Below are positions 23,842-36,506 of a stretch of DNA of 64,000 nt, piece by piece. This DNA comes from Takashimella koratensis (lineage: Eukaryota > Basidiomycota > Tremellomycetes > Trichosporonales > Tetragoniomycetaceae): contig BCKT01000002.1 of NCBI GenBank assembly GCA_003116875.1, positions 806,001 through 870,000 on the forward strand, read 5' to 3'. The position numbers were made by a program, and so were the translations under genes. The notes beneath the pieces were generated by a model. That model was given only the letters and a program-made list of their open reading frames with translations. It had not been told where the DNA came from and did not search any database. Position 1 is the stretch's first letter. Each line of letters starts with the position of its first letter.

Positions 23842-25982
23842 ATGCGGTTACACAACCCGACTCTACTCTCGCTCGGGTCATTACTCGCTCTCCGCGCTCA
23901 CGCCTTATCGTCATGGTACACTGTCCCAGGGAGTAACTCGCCTGCGGGCTCGACGGCGGGCGATAAAGTACGGGGCGTCAATCTCGGCGGGTGGTTCATC
24001 CTGGTGCGTTGGATTGGCATCGGACGAGAGTAGAGCTGGGTAGTGGTGCGGGGTTGAGGCAGGCCTGGGACTGGGTTAGAGGACGACCTGGGCTATGGCA
24101 ACGAGACATGGTCGGAAAGAGCAAGTTTTAACGAAACTGCAGGAAAACTGGATGATGCCCGACTTCTTCGAGGTATCCCCGCTCGACCAATCCTGGGTTC
24201 CCGATGAGGTGAGTCGTGCGCTTTAGCCGTGAGGAGGTGGTGATCGAGGGAAGTGAGCAATCAACGAGGAGTCGACGTAGTGGCGGGCCATCTTCGGGCC
24301 GTTCCATCGGCCACTTGCCAGAATAGCATCATTCACTCTTGTCCCAAGGATCGAGCTGACGAAACCAGTGGACCTACTGCAGTATCCTAGGCCAGACCGA
24401 GTGTTTGTCTCGATTGCAAGCACACTGGGACACTTGGGTGACCGAGGAGGACTTTCAGCGTTTTGCGGATTAGTGAGTCCGAGTGTGGCTTGTGGCCTCG
24501 CCTCGTTTGCGTGGCGTGTGCACCGCTTTCAAACCACAAACAACATCCAAGCGCCCCATGAGACGGTCAAGATTGTAGCTAACACCTTCGCAGCGGGCTC
24601 AACACTGTTCGTATTCCCATGGGCTACTGGGCGTGGACAGATATCGAATGGTACGAGCCGTGAGTATTATTACTGCCAATGTGGCGAATACCCCTGCCAT
24701 TCCCTCAACTGACGGACGTTTTCTTCGCTCCTCCCGCAGCTATGTCCAAGGCCAACTCCCGTACCTCGAGCGCGCGCTGGGCTGGGCCAACACATACGGG
24801 ATGGACGTGATGATGGACCTGCACGGTCTTCCCGGCGGTCAAAATGGACAAGACAACCAGGGTTTCAAGGGCCCCATCGAGTTTCAGAACAACGGGACCA
24901 ACATGGACCGAGCCATGTCCGCTTTGACCAACATGACCTCCACCGTCACTGCCAATCGGTTTGCAGGTATCGTCAAAGCCATCGAACTCACCAACGAACC
25001 TTACATCACCGCCTACAACCCTTCCGGTATGGACTTTGATACGCTCGCAGATTTCTACACCCAGGGTTACGCAGCAGTGAGAGCCGCGGAGAATATCATG
25101 TCGGGTCATAACGAGGTCATGGTTGTTATTCACGACGCGTTCCAACCTCTCCTGAACTGGGAGTACTTCTGGTCCGAGGAGCAGTACGGTGCGAATTGGA
25201 CAAACTATGCGCTCGATACACATCAATACGACGCGTTTGGTGGGGCAGACTCAAAGACCGATCAAGAACACTTGGATACTATCTGCGCCTTGTCTAGTTC
25301 AATCTCCGCTAGTCAAGCCAAGTGGCCTACGATCGTTGGCGAATTCTCCCTCGGTACCAACACCTACTGCGTTGACTACACCTCGTGCTGGGGCCTCACG
25401 CTGAACGATACCTCTTCCAACCTCACCTCGTATGACGCTTCGTTGTTCCTTCGCGAGTTCTGGGAAGTCCAGTCGGACGTGTACGAACTCGGGGCTGGTT
25501 GGATCTTTTGGTCGCATCGCAACGACCTGGCGGCACCATGGAGCTGGACGCAATCGGTCACTCAGAACTGGGTACCGCAAGACCCTACGGAGAAAGTCTG
25601 GACGTTCTACAGCTCAGCGACCTCAGGGTGTTTGGATACGAGCAACCCGATTGACGGAGACCAGAACTGGCCAAGTTTCCCTAGCTACATCGCGACGGTT
25701 CAGAACGTTACCGTCCCCACTGCCTCGGTCTCGTCGTCTTACGCTGCGGCAACATACACTTCGTCCGGCGCTACCGTAGCCAACGCGGACGCGAACGCCA
25801 CCTCGCTCTCAACGACCAGCGGGTCGGGATCCAAAACCTCGGCCTCTGTTTCCGCCAGCGCATTAAAATCATCATCATCACCTTCTTCCTCTGCTTCGTC
25901 TACCTCGTCCGCATCCCCGCAGATCCAAGTTTCGGGTGTCATCGCCATCCTTCTCTCTTCCGTCACCTTGTTACTCTTATAG
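23842..25982 (+). CDS. GPI-anchored exo-1,3-beta-glucanase (GH5)
   Basis: This is a secreted wall enzyme hydrolysing 1,3-beta-glucan from chain ends. It starts MRLHNPTLLSLGSLLALRAH with a signal peptide. The conserved order is KVRGVNLGGWFIL, ENWMMPDFFE, GLNTVRIPMGYWAW, DVMMDLHGLPGGQNG, then IELTNEPY (acid/base Glu) and ALDTHQYDAFGG, and WPTIVGEFSLG (nucleophile Glu), followed by LGAGWIFWSHRND. After the catalytic domain comes a long Ser/Thr/Ala-rich stalk and a hydrophobic C-terminal tail (VSGVIAILLSSVTLLLL), the pattern of a GPI anchor signal. Introns lie only in the N-terminal third (about 24004-24740). Yeast Exg1 lacks the stalk; Exg2-type enzymes have one. The call is confident. Confidence 0.95.
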
Positions 25983-26575
25983 ACCATTACCCTTCTCCCC
26001 ATTCTTCTTTCCTCACTTCAGGACATTTCACGGACTTTTACATTACCCTTCTGTCTTCCAAGCGAAGCAGCTGTATCTCATACCAATTCATACCCACTGG
26101 ACATTCGCATATCCCCGCTTGAGGCGGTCTCCGACTTCTCCACGCCATTAGATTTTCATATACTAGGCCATTACAGACCAACGACGTCATGATGCCTACT
26201 ACCTACTACTCTAGATATAAACATGCAGGACATATCAAAACACTCGAGGTAGTGAAGACGCAGAGGGTAAGAGTTGAGATGATCAATCCATCAGAATCAA
26301 GTCTATAAACACGCGACGACGGGGTCTCACTAAGAGGACTCGCGAAGCTCTATAATTATGTGTTGATACAGTGGCGTCTGCTTTCTATCTATCGCTCTCA
26401 CGGCACTCTTTCCTCGTCTCACTGAGCACTTCACTCTTCTCATCTGCACTCTCTGCACTCTACACTCTCTGCACTCTCTTCACTCTCCACTCTCTGCACT
26501 CTGCACTCTGCACTCTGCACTCTGCACTCTGCACTCTCCACTCTCTCCACTCTCACGACTCTACTCCTCCTCCAC
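25983..26575. other. Convergent 3' region with minisatellite
   Basis: Between the convergent stop codons of the glucanase and the MFS gene. The right half (26420-26570) is a degenerate array of CACTCT-type units, with perfect copies at 26495-26538. Confidence 0.6.
26420..26570. repeat. Heptamer minisatellite (TGCACTC) next to the MFS stop
   Basis: Tandem TGCACTC units, perfect from about 26495 to 26538, are flanked by imperfect variants (CCACTCT, TTCACTC). The array ends a few bases from the MFS stop codon at 26576, so it would be transcribed in the 3' UTR as a GAGTGCA repeat. Confidence 0.9.
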
Positions 26576-28872
26576 TCACTTCTCCTCGTAGACTCCCTCG
26601 TCTCCATTCGACTCTCGGATTCTCTTCCTGGTGGCTTCGTGCTCCTCCTCCATCGTTCCTGGTGTCTTATAGAACACAATGAACGCGATACCGGTAACAG
26701 CGAAGAAAGCGAGCTCGAACCAATAACCTCTTGCGTTATGTTTCCAGTCGGCGAGGGAGTCACCTTCGAGACCTGCTTGGACAGCGAGAGCGATCGCACC
26801 GCCTACTTGGGCGAGAACTTGGGTCCAAGCACCAGCGACACCTCCCATCTCGGGAGGACAGTAAGTGATCACGTTGATCGCCGCAGCAAGGTAAGAGGCG
26901 ATAGCGGCACCGGAACCAAGGACGAAGGCAGGGAAACAGTACTTCCAGTAGTCCATCCCCTGACCACCGTTGCTAAAGTACTGCAGGATTTGAGCGACCA
27001 TGAGGACTGGGCGGAGTCAGTTGTGGGCCTCTGTGTGGGGACATGAGAAAGACGAGATGATTACTCACGGACGGAGGAAATGCCGATGACGAGGCGAGGT
27101 TTCTGGAAGAAACCGGGGATGGCGTTGGTCAAACCGCCAATGAAGAGCGCCGCGATACCCTGGGGAAGCATCGCAGCGGCGACGTGGACTAAGGCAATGT
27201 TAGGAAATGCCTCTCAATGTGTACAGCGAGATAAGACTTACGAGGGTGCCAACCCATGAGTTCCTGCCAGTAGGTAGCGTAGAGAAGCTGGCTGGTAACC
27301 CAGAACGAGAAGGGAGCGAGAACTTCGATAGAGGAGATGATAATGTTGCTGATTTTCCAGATGGTCGCGGGGAGGACTGCGGACTTGGCCGGGATGCGAG
27401 ACTCTGTAAATGATCAAAAACCGTCCCAACTGAACAAGATGCTTGAACCAATTCCAAACTCTGACTCACCCCAGAAGAAGAACAAGGGACCGAGGATGAA
27501 CGCAATGATGAAGGGAGCGATAAAACTAGCCGACCCCCACCCGTCGATCGGACCCTGAGTGAGACTCAGGATGAAGCAGATAAGAGCACCAGTCATGATC
27601 ACGACGCCGACGAAATCGAGGCGTTTCCAGCGAGGTGTCTTGTCGTTGGCGGCAGCGTAAGAGGAGCCGGTATAAGGGAGGAAGATGATGGTGACGACGC
27701 TGAGGTTTTTGGTTAGACGATCGAGCGCGAGCAGAGGAGCGAGGAGGATGAAGAGAGAGAGCTCACGAGAAGACACCGCAGAGGCAGGCCATCAGGCGGA
27801 AGAACCAGCGGTAGTTGGAGAGCATGCAGAAGCCGGCGAGCAACCTGAGAAGGTTAGATGGGTCGAGGGCGGAGAGGGAAAAGGAAGATGGGAGGTTGGA
27901 TAAGGGACAGAGTAGCTACTCACAGACCAAAGATGTTACCGAGACCACCAGCGAGACTGAGCAAAGCGAGCTTGGCCTGCTGTTCCTTGGGGTTCGGGAA
28001 CATGTGGACGACGAGGTGGAACGCGGACGGGATAGCTATTTGTTGTAGAAATTAGGTGATCAATGATCAGCTCAGTTGTTCATTACAGAGGTGTTTCGTA
28101 ACTATGTCACTCACTCATAGCGCCGCAGATACCGCCAAGTCCACGAAGGATAAGGAACCCATACTTGTTGGAAGTGACGAAAGAGACGACGAGGGAGAAG
28201 ATACCGAGACCGATGAAACCGCCTTCGAAGACGATCTGGGCAGGGAAGAGGTCGGACAGACGGCCTGCGAAGAGGAGGAAGCTGGAGAAGCAGAGAGAGT
28301 AGGCAGTGATGATCTGTGAAAGAGGTGTCAGAGGGTTATGGACAAAGAAGAAATTGAATAAGTGGGAGAAGTCGAAGAGGGAGAGAGAAGCTCACCCAGA
28401 TGATCTGAGAGGTGGCGAGACCAATGTCACCAGAGATCTGGGCAACAGCGACACCGGCACCGGAAACGTTGCAGACATCGACAAAGCTGGTGGTGGGGTT
28501 AGTTATTGTCATAAGTGCCATGTGCCACACGCCTCTCTTGTTGATCGGCTCCACCGTTTTCCCCTCCGAGCACCATCGCTATCCCGCCCGCGCACCGGGC
28601 CAACCTAGGACAGAGCTCATCAGATGCCCAACTCACCTCGCGACGGAGAAGACGAAGAGCAAGAGGTGTTTACGACCCCCGCTGAGCTTGGCGAGCGGGT
28701 GCTCGTGCGGGTCGTGTTCGGCGTGCGGGACGACACCGGCTTCCTTGTCAAAGGGGTCAGAGGAAGCAGGGACGACTGCGCCAGACGAAGGGGTAGGGGT
28801 GGTGGTGGAGTCGGAGGGTTTGGGGGCGTTGGGGACGCCAGCGAGGGTGCTGGTCTCGGACATACTTGCCAT
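26576..28872 (-). CDS. MFS transporter, DHA2-like (ATR1/AMF1 type)
   Basis: This is a major facilitator of the plasma membrane, probably a proton-coupled exporter or ion transporter. Start at 28872 gives MASMSETSTLAGVPN and a hydrophilic N-terminus, then LLLFVFSVA. Membrane blocks follow in order: VDVCNVSGAGVAVAQISGDI; IITAYSLCFSSFLLFAGRLS with the DLFP loop (the MFS GRxSD signature); GFLILRGLGGICGA; WFFRLMACLCGVFS; FVGVVIMTGALICFILSLTQ; then HVAAAMLPQGIAALFIGGLT and GSGAAIASYLAAAINVITYC. About 13-14 segments are expected. The C-terminus is charged. There are about nine introns. The blocks resemble the 14-segment ATR1/YOR378W group, but the substrate cannot be read from sequence. Confidence 0.85.
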
Positions 28873-31442
28873 GACCTAAGGGTAGGTAGGCAAAGGTGAG
28901 AAATGGGAGTGGGTGGGGAAGTGGGCGATGAGGGAGTAGCTGATGTGTTGTGAAGGAAGTTGGTGAGGCGAGGGGGGCTGCGGGTTTATGTATAGACCAG
29001 GGTCGAGGCTTGGTCGCTGTTGTGCCTCTGATCGGGGGTGTGCGATGGAGATGGAGGGAAGGGGAAGTGATGAGGTCCTTTGATTGTTTACGCGGGAACC
29101 AATGTGTCGTGAGATGGGGTGTCAAGCAAGCAAGCGAGCCCTCAAGGGTTCTTATATGATATGTTTGGTGAGACAATGCATCAACCCCTCTCTTAGGTTG
29201 GAGTCAGTCAGTCAGTCCATGATCGATCCATGTGTTTCTCGGTTCTCGGGCACGGGGTCCGCAGTGACGAATGGTACCGGCGATGGGATAACGGAGATGC
29301 TGACTTCTCGGTCTGGGCATGGAGATTGATCCATGCCCACCTCTCACTTGACGCACCCGAATAACACAAAAAAAAAATAAAGGAAAAACTGAGAAACATG
29401 AAAAAACCGCACTAAACGAGGCCGACCGAGCCAAACCTTGATGGAGACGAGCGAGCGCGTGTGTGTCTGTATGCGTCTGGATGGTGACTCAGACTCTCGG
29501 GCCCTAATACCTATCCCCGGCCCTGAGGGGGGCGTACAGTAGGAAATTTACTCATTCTATGGACTGATGGGCTGACCGAGCCAGGCACACCGTATCATCC
29601 GGGGTGCGGGCATCCACCCAAAGGACCATTCTCTGTTCTGGGCAGCCAAAGGAAGGCCAAGAGGAGACGGAGATTGATCCCCGTCGCCGACCGAGCCCGT
29701 GAGCCCGCTTTTTCGCACCGGGTCAAAAGGCAAGGTTGATAAAAACCTGGTCCTATGCCCGGTGATCCATCGGTCGTCCATGATGCATGATGCCCCACGA
29801 GACTCGAGGCACTCTTTGCCAAACACAACACGCCATCGACGTGCCGCGTGGCCATGCGTGCGTGCGGGCGTGCATGCACGTACATACGATACCATTATAC
29901 CATCAACGCCATCAGGACTTGGCAAGGCGATGAGCGATGTTGCCCGGATGCTTCCGTGCTCGCTTCCCTCTTACCTTGTGTCTCCGGGCTTAGGGACCCT
30001 TGCTTCTTCCCCTGCCCCTTCCCCTTGCCCTTGCGCATTGCGCAGCGCTCGGCGTTCGGGTCAGTCATCATGACACTTGACCGAGACTGAAAACTCGACA
30101 CTAGAATGAACAGACGACCGAAACGTTGGCACTGGGCAGACCAGCTCACCGACTGACCGATGCTGAAAGACTGACTGCTTGACCGATACGAAGCGGACCA
30201 GGCTATCGCGGTGGGCTCGAAGCTAGTACGCGTGCGTGTACTTTCGGCAAATGCTGTAGGTCTTGAAATCGGAGACAAGAGAAGCAGCAACCATGTCGTT
30301 TCTGTGAGGGCCATAGAAACGCGTACATCGCCGAGCCCGAACGGGGGTTTCAGCGGGAAACAGCACGATGTCCACCGGTACCCCCGCCATCAGCCACTCT
30401 GATCAAAGCGCGGTTTGCCCTATGCCTACCCGATGGCCGATACGCGCTCGATCAAGGTTTCTGGTGTCAGTCTACCTACCACCGAGATTGTGAAATCGAC
30501 CGTGGCGATTCGGCAAAGGTGAGAGAGTACCAAGTTGGGATTGGCTGGGACGGATGATGGACACATTGCCATTGCATGAAGGTGGAAAAGGACTTGTGGG
30601 GACTAAAATGAGAGCTAAGAGAGACTGAGAGAGCAGAAAGTGGAGAAGAAGGGAAGGGGAAAGGAGTCTGGGTGAAAGAAGGGAGACATGGGATGCAAGA
30701 GAGAAAAACGAAAGAGACGAAAGATGACCGACCGGTCTGTGATAAAGAATGGAGAGAACGAAGATGAGAGAAGGAATAAGGCGAAGACGAAGATGAAGCT
30801 GGAACGAGAATGTGAAGGAGGAATTACGAAAAAGACTAAAGAGACATATGTTTCACGACTTGAAGTAGAAGTAGCAGAGAGTTGGCGCGAAGAAAGGAGA
30901 GAGGGAAAAGAAGGAGACAAAGAAGGACAGAGGAGAAGAGGGTGGACTGCGGGATCTTTGGTCGCTTCTCGCCCATTCTTTCGCCGCTATTCTATCTCTT
31001 TGTCATCGTTGTTGTCGATTCTTGATTTTCTTTCGATTCAAGGACACTTGTCACCCATCTTCCCATTTTGCCAGCTTCAACCCGCCAACCCTTCAACCCT
31101 TCAACCCTTTGAATCGAGAGAAAAGCCGTTTGACATCACTCCGATGACACCTATCCATTACTCATGTTTTCTTTTTGTTCGTACAATTTTTCGAATCCGA
31201 GACCGAGTCTTGCTTTGGACGAACCCGGACCCCGTCCATCGGCAACGGGTATGGGTATAGATCCGATCTCCATCCCCGGAACCTTGGTCGGCGAGTTTCC
31301 TGTGCAACGTATCCTCCCGTCAATGACCTCGTGTCGATGACGACGCTCCATGATGTTCCACCTCCCCTCTCGAACTCGTTTCATCCCCCTGCCCTATTCC
31401 CGTTCCCTACCTCTCCGCTCCCACCTTCTCTCCATGCACCTA
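28873..31442. other. 2.6 kb gene-free region upstream of the MFS gene
   Basis: It lies between the MFS start and the VAC8 stop, both minus strand. It holds a purine-rich plus strand at about 30600-30940 (pyrimidine-rich on the MFS sense strand, as in long fungal leaders), a short CAACCCTT repeat near 31080-31115, and a 12-nt palindrome (CGTGCATGCACG) near 29870. Several open frames exist but none joins to a credible gene. Confidence 0.5.
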
Positions 31443-34171
31443 CTACTGCTGGTTACGCAGCGCCTGGTGAACGCTTGCCCTCAACGCCGCATGGTCGCTC
31501 ACATGGCTCCCTACCGGCGCCGCCTCTTGTCCCTCCCCACCTGCTGCACTCGTGAAGTGGCTATCCTCCCCTTGCCCGCCCGCCCCACCGTCTGTAAAGT
31601 CCAAGATCCGACGAGCGAGGTTGGCGATCTCCCCTTCGCCATCCTCGAGCATCCCCTCGTCGTCGTACTCGTCGTCGGTCCCCGCCGAGCCAGAGGTAGG
31701 GTCGTGCGGCCGGCGCTGGGCCGCCCGCGAAGGAGGTGGAGACGCAGCAAGTTGGCGGATGGAAGAAATCAGCATTGTAGAGTTTCGGATGTTGTTGGTG
31801 AGTTCTGGGTCCTCGGATTCGAGCAGTTGAACGATGGTCTGGGTAAGAGAAATGAGTAGGGATAAAACAGGATGTCAGCGTTTTGAATACGGGATTTCGA
31901 AGGAGGGTTGGAATGAACAGCTCGGGCCGGCGTTGAACGAAAGTGCACTTACCCAGACGGCAATGTGCTGGAAAGTCGTGTCTGGGCTGCTGAGGAACCG
32001 GACGAGGTAGGCGTGGAGTCCACCATCCGGCTTGTTCCAGACGGCGTTGAACGGCGCATAGTCCTCGGCAGCTACAAAAGTCATGTCAGCACCTATTCTC
32101 CTTTCCGGTAGTCGCCCAGACCTTGACTGTACGCACCTTTGCTCGACAAGTTGCCCAGCGCGGCGGCACTGTTACCCTGCACCTCGACGCTAGACGAGTT
32201 GGTGAGAGGGATCAAAACCTCGCAGATCCCAAGCTCGAGCAACTGCGGCTTGAGGTCGTCGCTGAGAGCGAGTACAGCCACGCAGGCCGTCATCTCACTC
32301 TGCACCGTCACCGGCACACGAAGCACGAGGTCCTTGATCCTCTCGACTGCACCAGCCTCGACGATCGCGCCCTTGTTGCGCTCACTGCTAGCTGCCAAGT
32401 TACGCAGCGTGGAGATCGCGTGACACTGGACTTCTTCGTTCTCGTCAAACGAGAGCAAATCAATCAAAGGCTGGAGGAAACCAGAGTCGATGATCGGGGA
32501 TTCGTTGGCAGGGTGGATAGAGACGTTGCGCACGCATGCGGCGGCGGAGAGGATGAGAGGGAGGTAGGAAGAGTGTAAAAGGCGGAGAAGAGGTTTAAGA
32601 CCGTCCGCCTTGACAATCTCGAGCTGATATTTTTCTGTTCGCGGCGTTAGCCAGCTCGCTCCACTCCAGGGCCGCGACTTACCGTCACTGGCGAGGTTAC
32701 GCAGGGCAAGCGCAGCCTGGCACTGAACTTTGAGGCTTTGGCTGTCCATGAGCGCGACAAGGCTCTGGACGAGCTTGGGTTCAGTCTGCGCAAGCTTCTT
32801 TCGGTTGTTGCCTGAGACGAAGGAATTGTGTCAGCTGATGACGATAGGAAACGAGGACTTAGCTCACCGTCAACGGCGATATTGCTCAGTGCGGTGGTGC
32901 AGTAGTACTGTACGTCCGTGTCGGGCGAGTTGAGCAAGCTGACGAGAACCGGGATAGCACCGGCATTGACGAGCTGCTGCCTGTTCTCGTCTGAAGGGCG
33001 AAACGGGGTTTACGAGTTAGCTTCATGACAACCCCTTTATTTGAGCAAAGACTCGTCTCACCAGAGTGTGTCATGTTGAGCAAAGCGCCGGTCGCGTTTC
33101 GCTGAACCCTCATGTCCTTAGACTTGGCGAGTCGAGTGAGAGGCACGAGCGCGCCGGACTTTGCGATCTGTGTCTTGTTCTCGTCTGCACCGTCGAAATC
33201 AGCCAATTGACAATATCACGCGACCATGCTCAGGCAAACTGTAGCAAGTGCAAGGCCGAAACTCACCATGAGTGGCGAGGTTGGTGACGCAGCCGACGGC
33301 GTTGCACTGGACTTCGACGTTGGGGCTGAGCATTTGGCGGATGAGAGGCTCGAGGCCACCGAGCGAGACGATCAAGAGCTTGTTCTCCGCTGTAAAATGT
33401 CAGCTGGATGCGAAGCTCATGAGAGGTATATGGGTGATTGTTCTGCTTCCGAGGTCCTCCGACAAATTCACCTCTTCTCGACTCGTTATCAGAAAGAACA
33501 AGAACTCACCATTGACAGCGAGGTTACCGAGCGCCGCGCTCGCAGCGCGCTGGACCTCGGGATCGTGGCTCGTGAGGAGGTAGAGAACAGGGTCGAGTGT
33601 GTCCCTTCCGACCTCTCGTACCTCCTTTTCCGTGATTTCAGCAAACGCGAGGGCCGCAGATCGCTGCAGATCGACATTGTCTGAGAACGAGAGGGTCGTG
33701 AGTGCGGCAAGAGGAGAGCCGGTGAAGAAGTTGGTCGTTGTGCGGTCTGTAAAGACATGCGTGTCAGTGAATGGGCATGAAGAGGGGTGGAACATATCAA
33801 CAACCGAGGAGGGAGGTGGAGGGGGAAGGTGGTAAGGTGAGGGGGAATCAAAGTGAGGAGGGGGGAAGGACTTACTCTCGAGGTATTGCAGGAGATCGGC
33901 GACAGCTTCCCGCTCATTCTCCAGCAGCAACGGCTCGTAGTTGTTCCTCCGTCGCGCGCCGCCTGGGTCCCAGTCAGTAAGAAGGCGACGGATATACGTG
34001 ATATGAGGCAATCCATCCTTAGATTGCCCGTTCGTCCATTTGCATGTGCAATTGGACAAAAGAGGGCGCGCAGAAGGAAGGGTTGAATGAGGACAGCTGG
34101 ACGGGGTATGACCGAGAGGGAGGGAGACAAGGAGAGATAGACTTACAGCAAGAGCTAAAGTTGCCTCCCAT
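31443..34171 (-). CDS. VAC8: VAC8 armadillo-repeat vacuolar membrane protein
   Basis: This is the vacuole-anchored adaptor for inheritance, nucleus-vacuole contacts and autophagy. The start [14 protein letters not shown] at 34171 has Gly2 for myristoylation and a Cys pair for palmitoylation; the second Cys codon is split by an intron. The family-typical [15 protein letters not shown] follows, then about eleven armadillo repeats, for example [73 protein letters not shown] and [19 protein letters not shown]. The tail is Ser/Pro/Asp-rich and poorly conserved. There are ten or more short introns, often between repeats. It is about 620-640 residues, near the usual length plus a short C-terminal extension. 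It is divergent from MMTAG2. Confidence 0.96.
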
Positions 34172-34739
34172 GGTGAGGTTTTCGTGTAGAGGAGTTGATC
34201 AAAGATAATGTTGAATGGCGAGAATGAAAGAGTCGAGTCTTGCGGAAGGGTGGGAGAGAAAGGAGCGTCAAGGAAGGAGCAGGCGCCAAGGCGAGGTAGA
34301 CGTCGTGATGGGCCCCTGATGGGTGGGTTGAACCGGACACGGAGACGCGGAGATCGAGTGGCTTGCGTGCTGAGGTCGGAGCGGTGGGCGCGAGGATGTC
34401 AGAGTGGGATGAGGTGGTTGAGGATGTAGTGAGGAAGGGAGGGAGTGAGTGGTGGTGGTGTTGGTGGTAGTGGTGGTGGTGGTCGATGGTGAGACAGTGA
34501 CGAGATGTTGCACACGGGGCAGGGGCTAGGCTCAGCGTACACATACACTACTCACAGACACACACACACACACACACACAAGAGGTAGGCGCGCAGGGGA
34601 AAACGGAAGCAAAAATAAAGTCAACAGAGCATTCACCCGTGGCGTCCCTGGATCCCAACTCCTGCGGCAAAACCAAGTCGTCTATTCATTTCATTTCAAC
34701 GTCTATTATCATCCATACCCATCCCTACTCAACACAGAC
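34172..34739. other. Divergent promoter region VAC8/MMTAG2
   Basis: 568 bp between divergent starts. It contains a short CA microsatellite (34556-34581) and a CCA/TGG-rich stretch (about 34436-34490). No coding feature is supported. Confidence 0.5.
34556..34581. repeat. (CA)n microsatellite in divergent promoter
   Basis: About 13 CA units between VAC8 and MMTAG2. Confidence 0.9.
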
Positions 34740-36091
34740 ATGTACGACGGCCCTGTCAGAGGAGGTGAGTGCGCAAGTGGGGGAGAGGCGAGCCTGGGTA
34801 AGAAAAGGATGGAGCTGACTTGTGCGTTTTCCTAGGAACTCGAGGAGGACAAGGCGACTTTCGGTACGTGCTGAAGTCGACGATAGGCTTCTTCTTGCCG
34901 CCCCATCTGTTCTACCCCGCGGGCGTCGATAGACATATTTTGAGAGCAGAGCAAGGCGATGATCCCTCAGGTGTAGTTTAGAGCCTTTGCTAACTGTTTC
35001 ACTTTCTACAGCTGGTCTGCCGTCGCCAACGACAAGCACAGAGGTGAGCCTTAGCTTCATTCGCCCACCTTCTCCTCTCCCCTTCCGTGTGTATCACAGT
35101 GTTCATCTGATTTGCTAACCATCTTCCTCTCAACCCTTGACCCGTAGAAAATTACCTCGGCGCAACGATCAACGCCCCCGTTGGGCGATGGCAAGCGAAC
35201 AAGGACATTCACTGGTACAACCGTCAAGTTCAAACCGATGACGACAAAGCAGCCTCTGCGCGCCGAGAAGAGTTGGCTTTGATCAAGCAGCAGGAAGAAG
35301 AAGCACTCGCTGCTGCTCTAGGATACGCGCCGACAAACTTCGAGGAAGGGAGAGCCGGAGCCAGTGGCGCTGGGTCAGGGGCGAATAGTGTACCCGTGAA
35401 AGGGAGGGATGAGGAGATTGCGCGGTTGGAAAAGGAAGAGCGGAGGAGGGAGAAAGAGTGAGTACTCGAGTCGGACGACGGGTGAGGTCCCGTCTTTCAA
35501 GATCGTTGCTTCCGTGATGCGATCGATCATAGTTGTGGTGTGACGCTGACGGTGTTACTCTTTCCCATTTTGTCCCTGGTTATCCTCAGGCTGAGGAAGG
35601 AGCAGCGTGCACTGAAACGGGCCGAGCGAGAAGTGCGTCGCGAAGAGAGGGACAAAGACAGGCACGGTGATCGTCGTGATCGGGACCGTGACAGTCATCG
35701 CGACCGAGACGATGACCGTCGTCGAGACCGACACGGGGAGAGAGACCGAGATTCTTCCTCTCGACACGGTCGACACGAAAACGACCGGTCTCACAGACGC
35801 GATGATCGAGACGAGCGCGACGATAGACGGTCAAGTCGGCGGTACGATGACGATGACTACAGCCGTGATCGACACCGCAGCGACCGGGGCAAGAGAGACG
35901 AGGTGAAGCGTGAACCGAGAGACGAGAGGGGTGGCAAAGATGATGATCGGCGACGACCAGCACAGTCTAGGTCTAGGTCCAGGTCGCCGAAGCGAGAACT
36001 GAGAGGGTACGAGGATGTTTCGGCCGATATCGGTGCGGTCAAGGAGGAAGAGGAGGTGCGAGGCAAGGGATGGATCCTTGATGATGATTGA
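34740..36091 (+). CDS. MMTAG2: MMTAG2 (multiple myeloma tumor-associated protein 2) homologue
   Basis: This is a small nuclear protein of the MMtag family with an RS/RD-rich tail, probably spliceosome-associated (inference from composition). Splicing four introns gives MYDGPVRGGTRGGQGDFRWS, then KHRENYLGATINAPVGRWQA and NKDIHWYNRQ, the diagnostic N-terminal block. A coiled helix (LALIKQQEEEALAAALGY) follows. The rest is dense Arg-Asp and Arg-Glu repeats (DRHGDRRDRDRDSHRDRDDD region) and an SRSRSRSP segment. It ends KGWILDDD at 36091. The length is about 300 residues. The first two exons are very short (about 25 and 28 nt). It is divergent from VAC8. Confidence 0.9.
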
Positions 36092-36506
36092 GGCAAGGCG
36101 GAGGCAGAGCGGGGAATCCGGTGTAGAGGAAAGTACAGGACCAAGACTGAAGCTTTAGGCTGTAGGATGCAAGATGGCTGTGGCAGTATCGTGTGCATAG
36201 TTAACAAGGTTGCTTGCAAGTAGGGTTGTGACCTCACCGAGAGCAGGTCCACCGCGAGGCTTGAATGGCAATCACCGAGGTGTCAGTGTCCGCCGCCACG
36301 CTGACGATCGGGGGATCCCGGCCAAGAAGCCCGGCGTATACGTATTTATTTTTACTCCCCGCGCTACAGTAGGATTTTAGCAGTGACGCAACCTAGTCAC
36401 CCTGCGACCACCACCAGCTACCACATCGCACCGTTACTCTTCATCCGTACAACTACCCATCCTCCTCCCATCCTCCTCCCATCCACACCTGTCAAATACA
36501 TACACC
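36092..36506. other. Intergenic region MMTAG2-SVF1
   Basis: 415 bp with the MMTAG2 3' region and SVF1 promoter. Nothing specific is seen. Confidence 0.5.

Noticed and set aside
30430..30512. Short exon-like frame MADTRSIKVSGVSLPTTEIV
   Set aside because: It has a possible donor, but the next plausible exon stops after about nine codons; probably chance.
30688..31260. 190-codon Lys/Glu/Arg-rich plus-strand frame
   Set aside because: It arises from purine-rich low-complexity DNA, with no splice or domain support.
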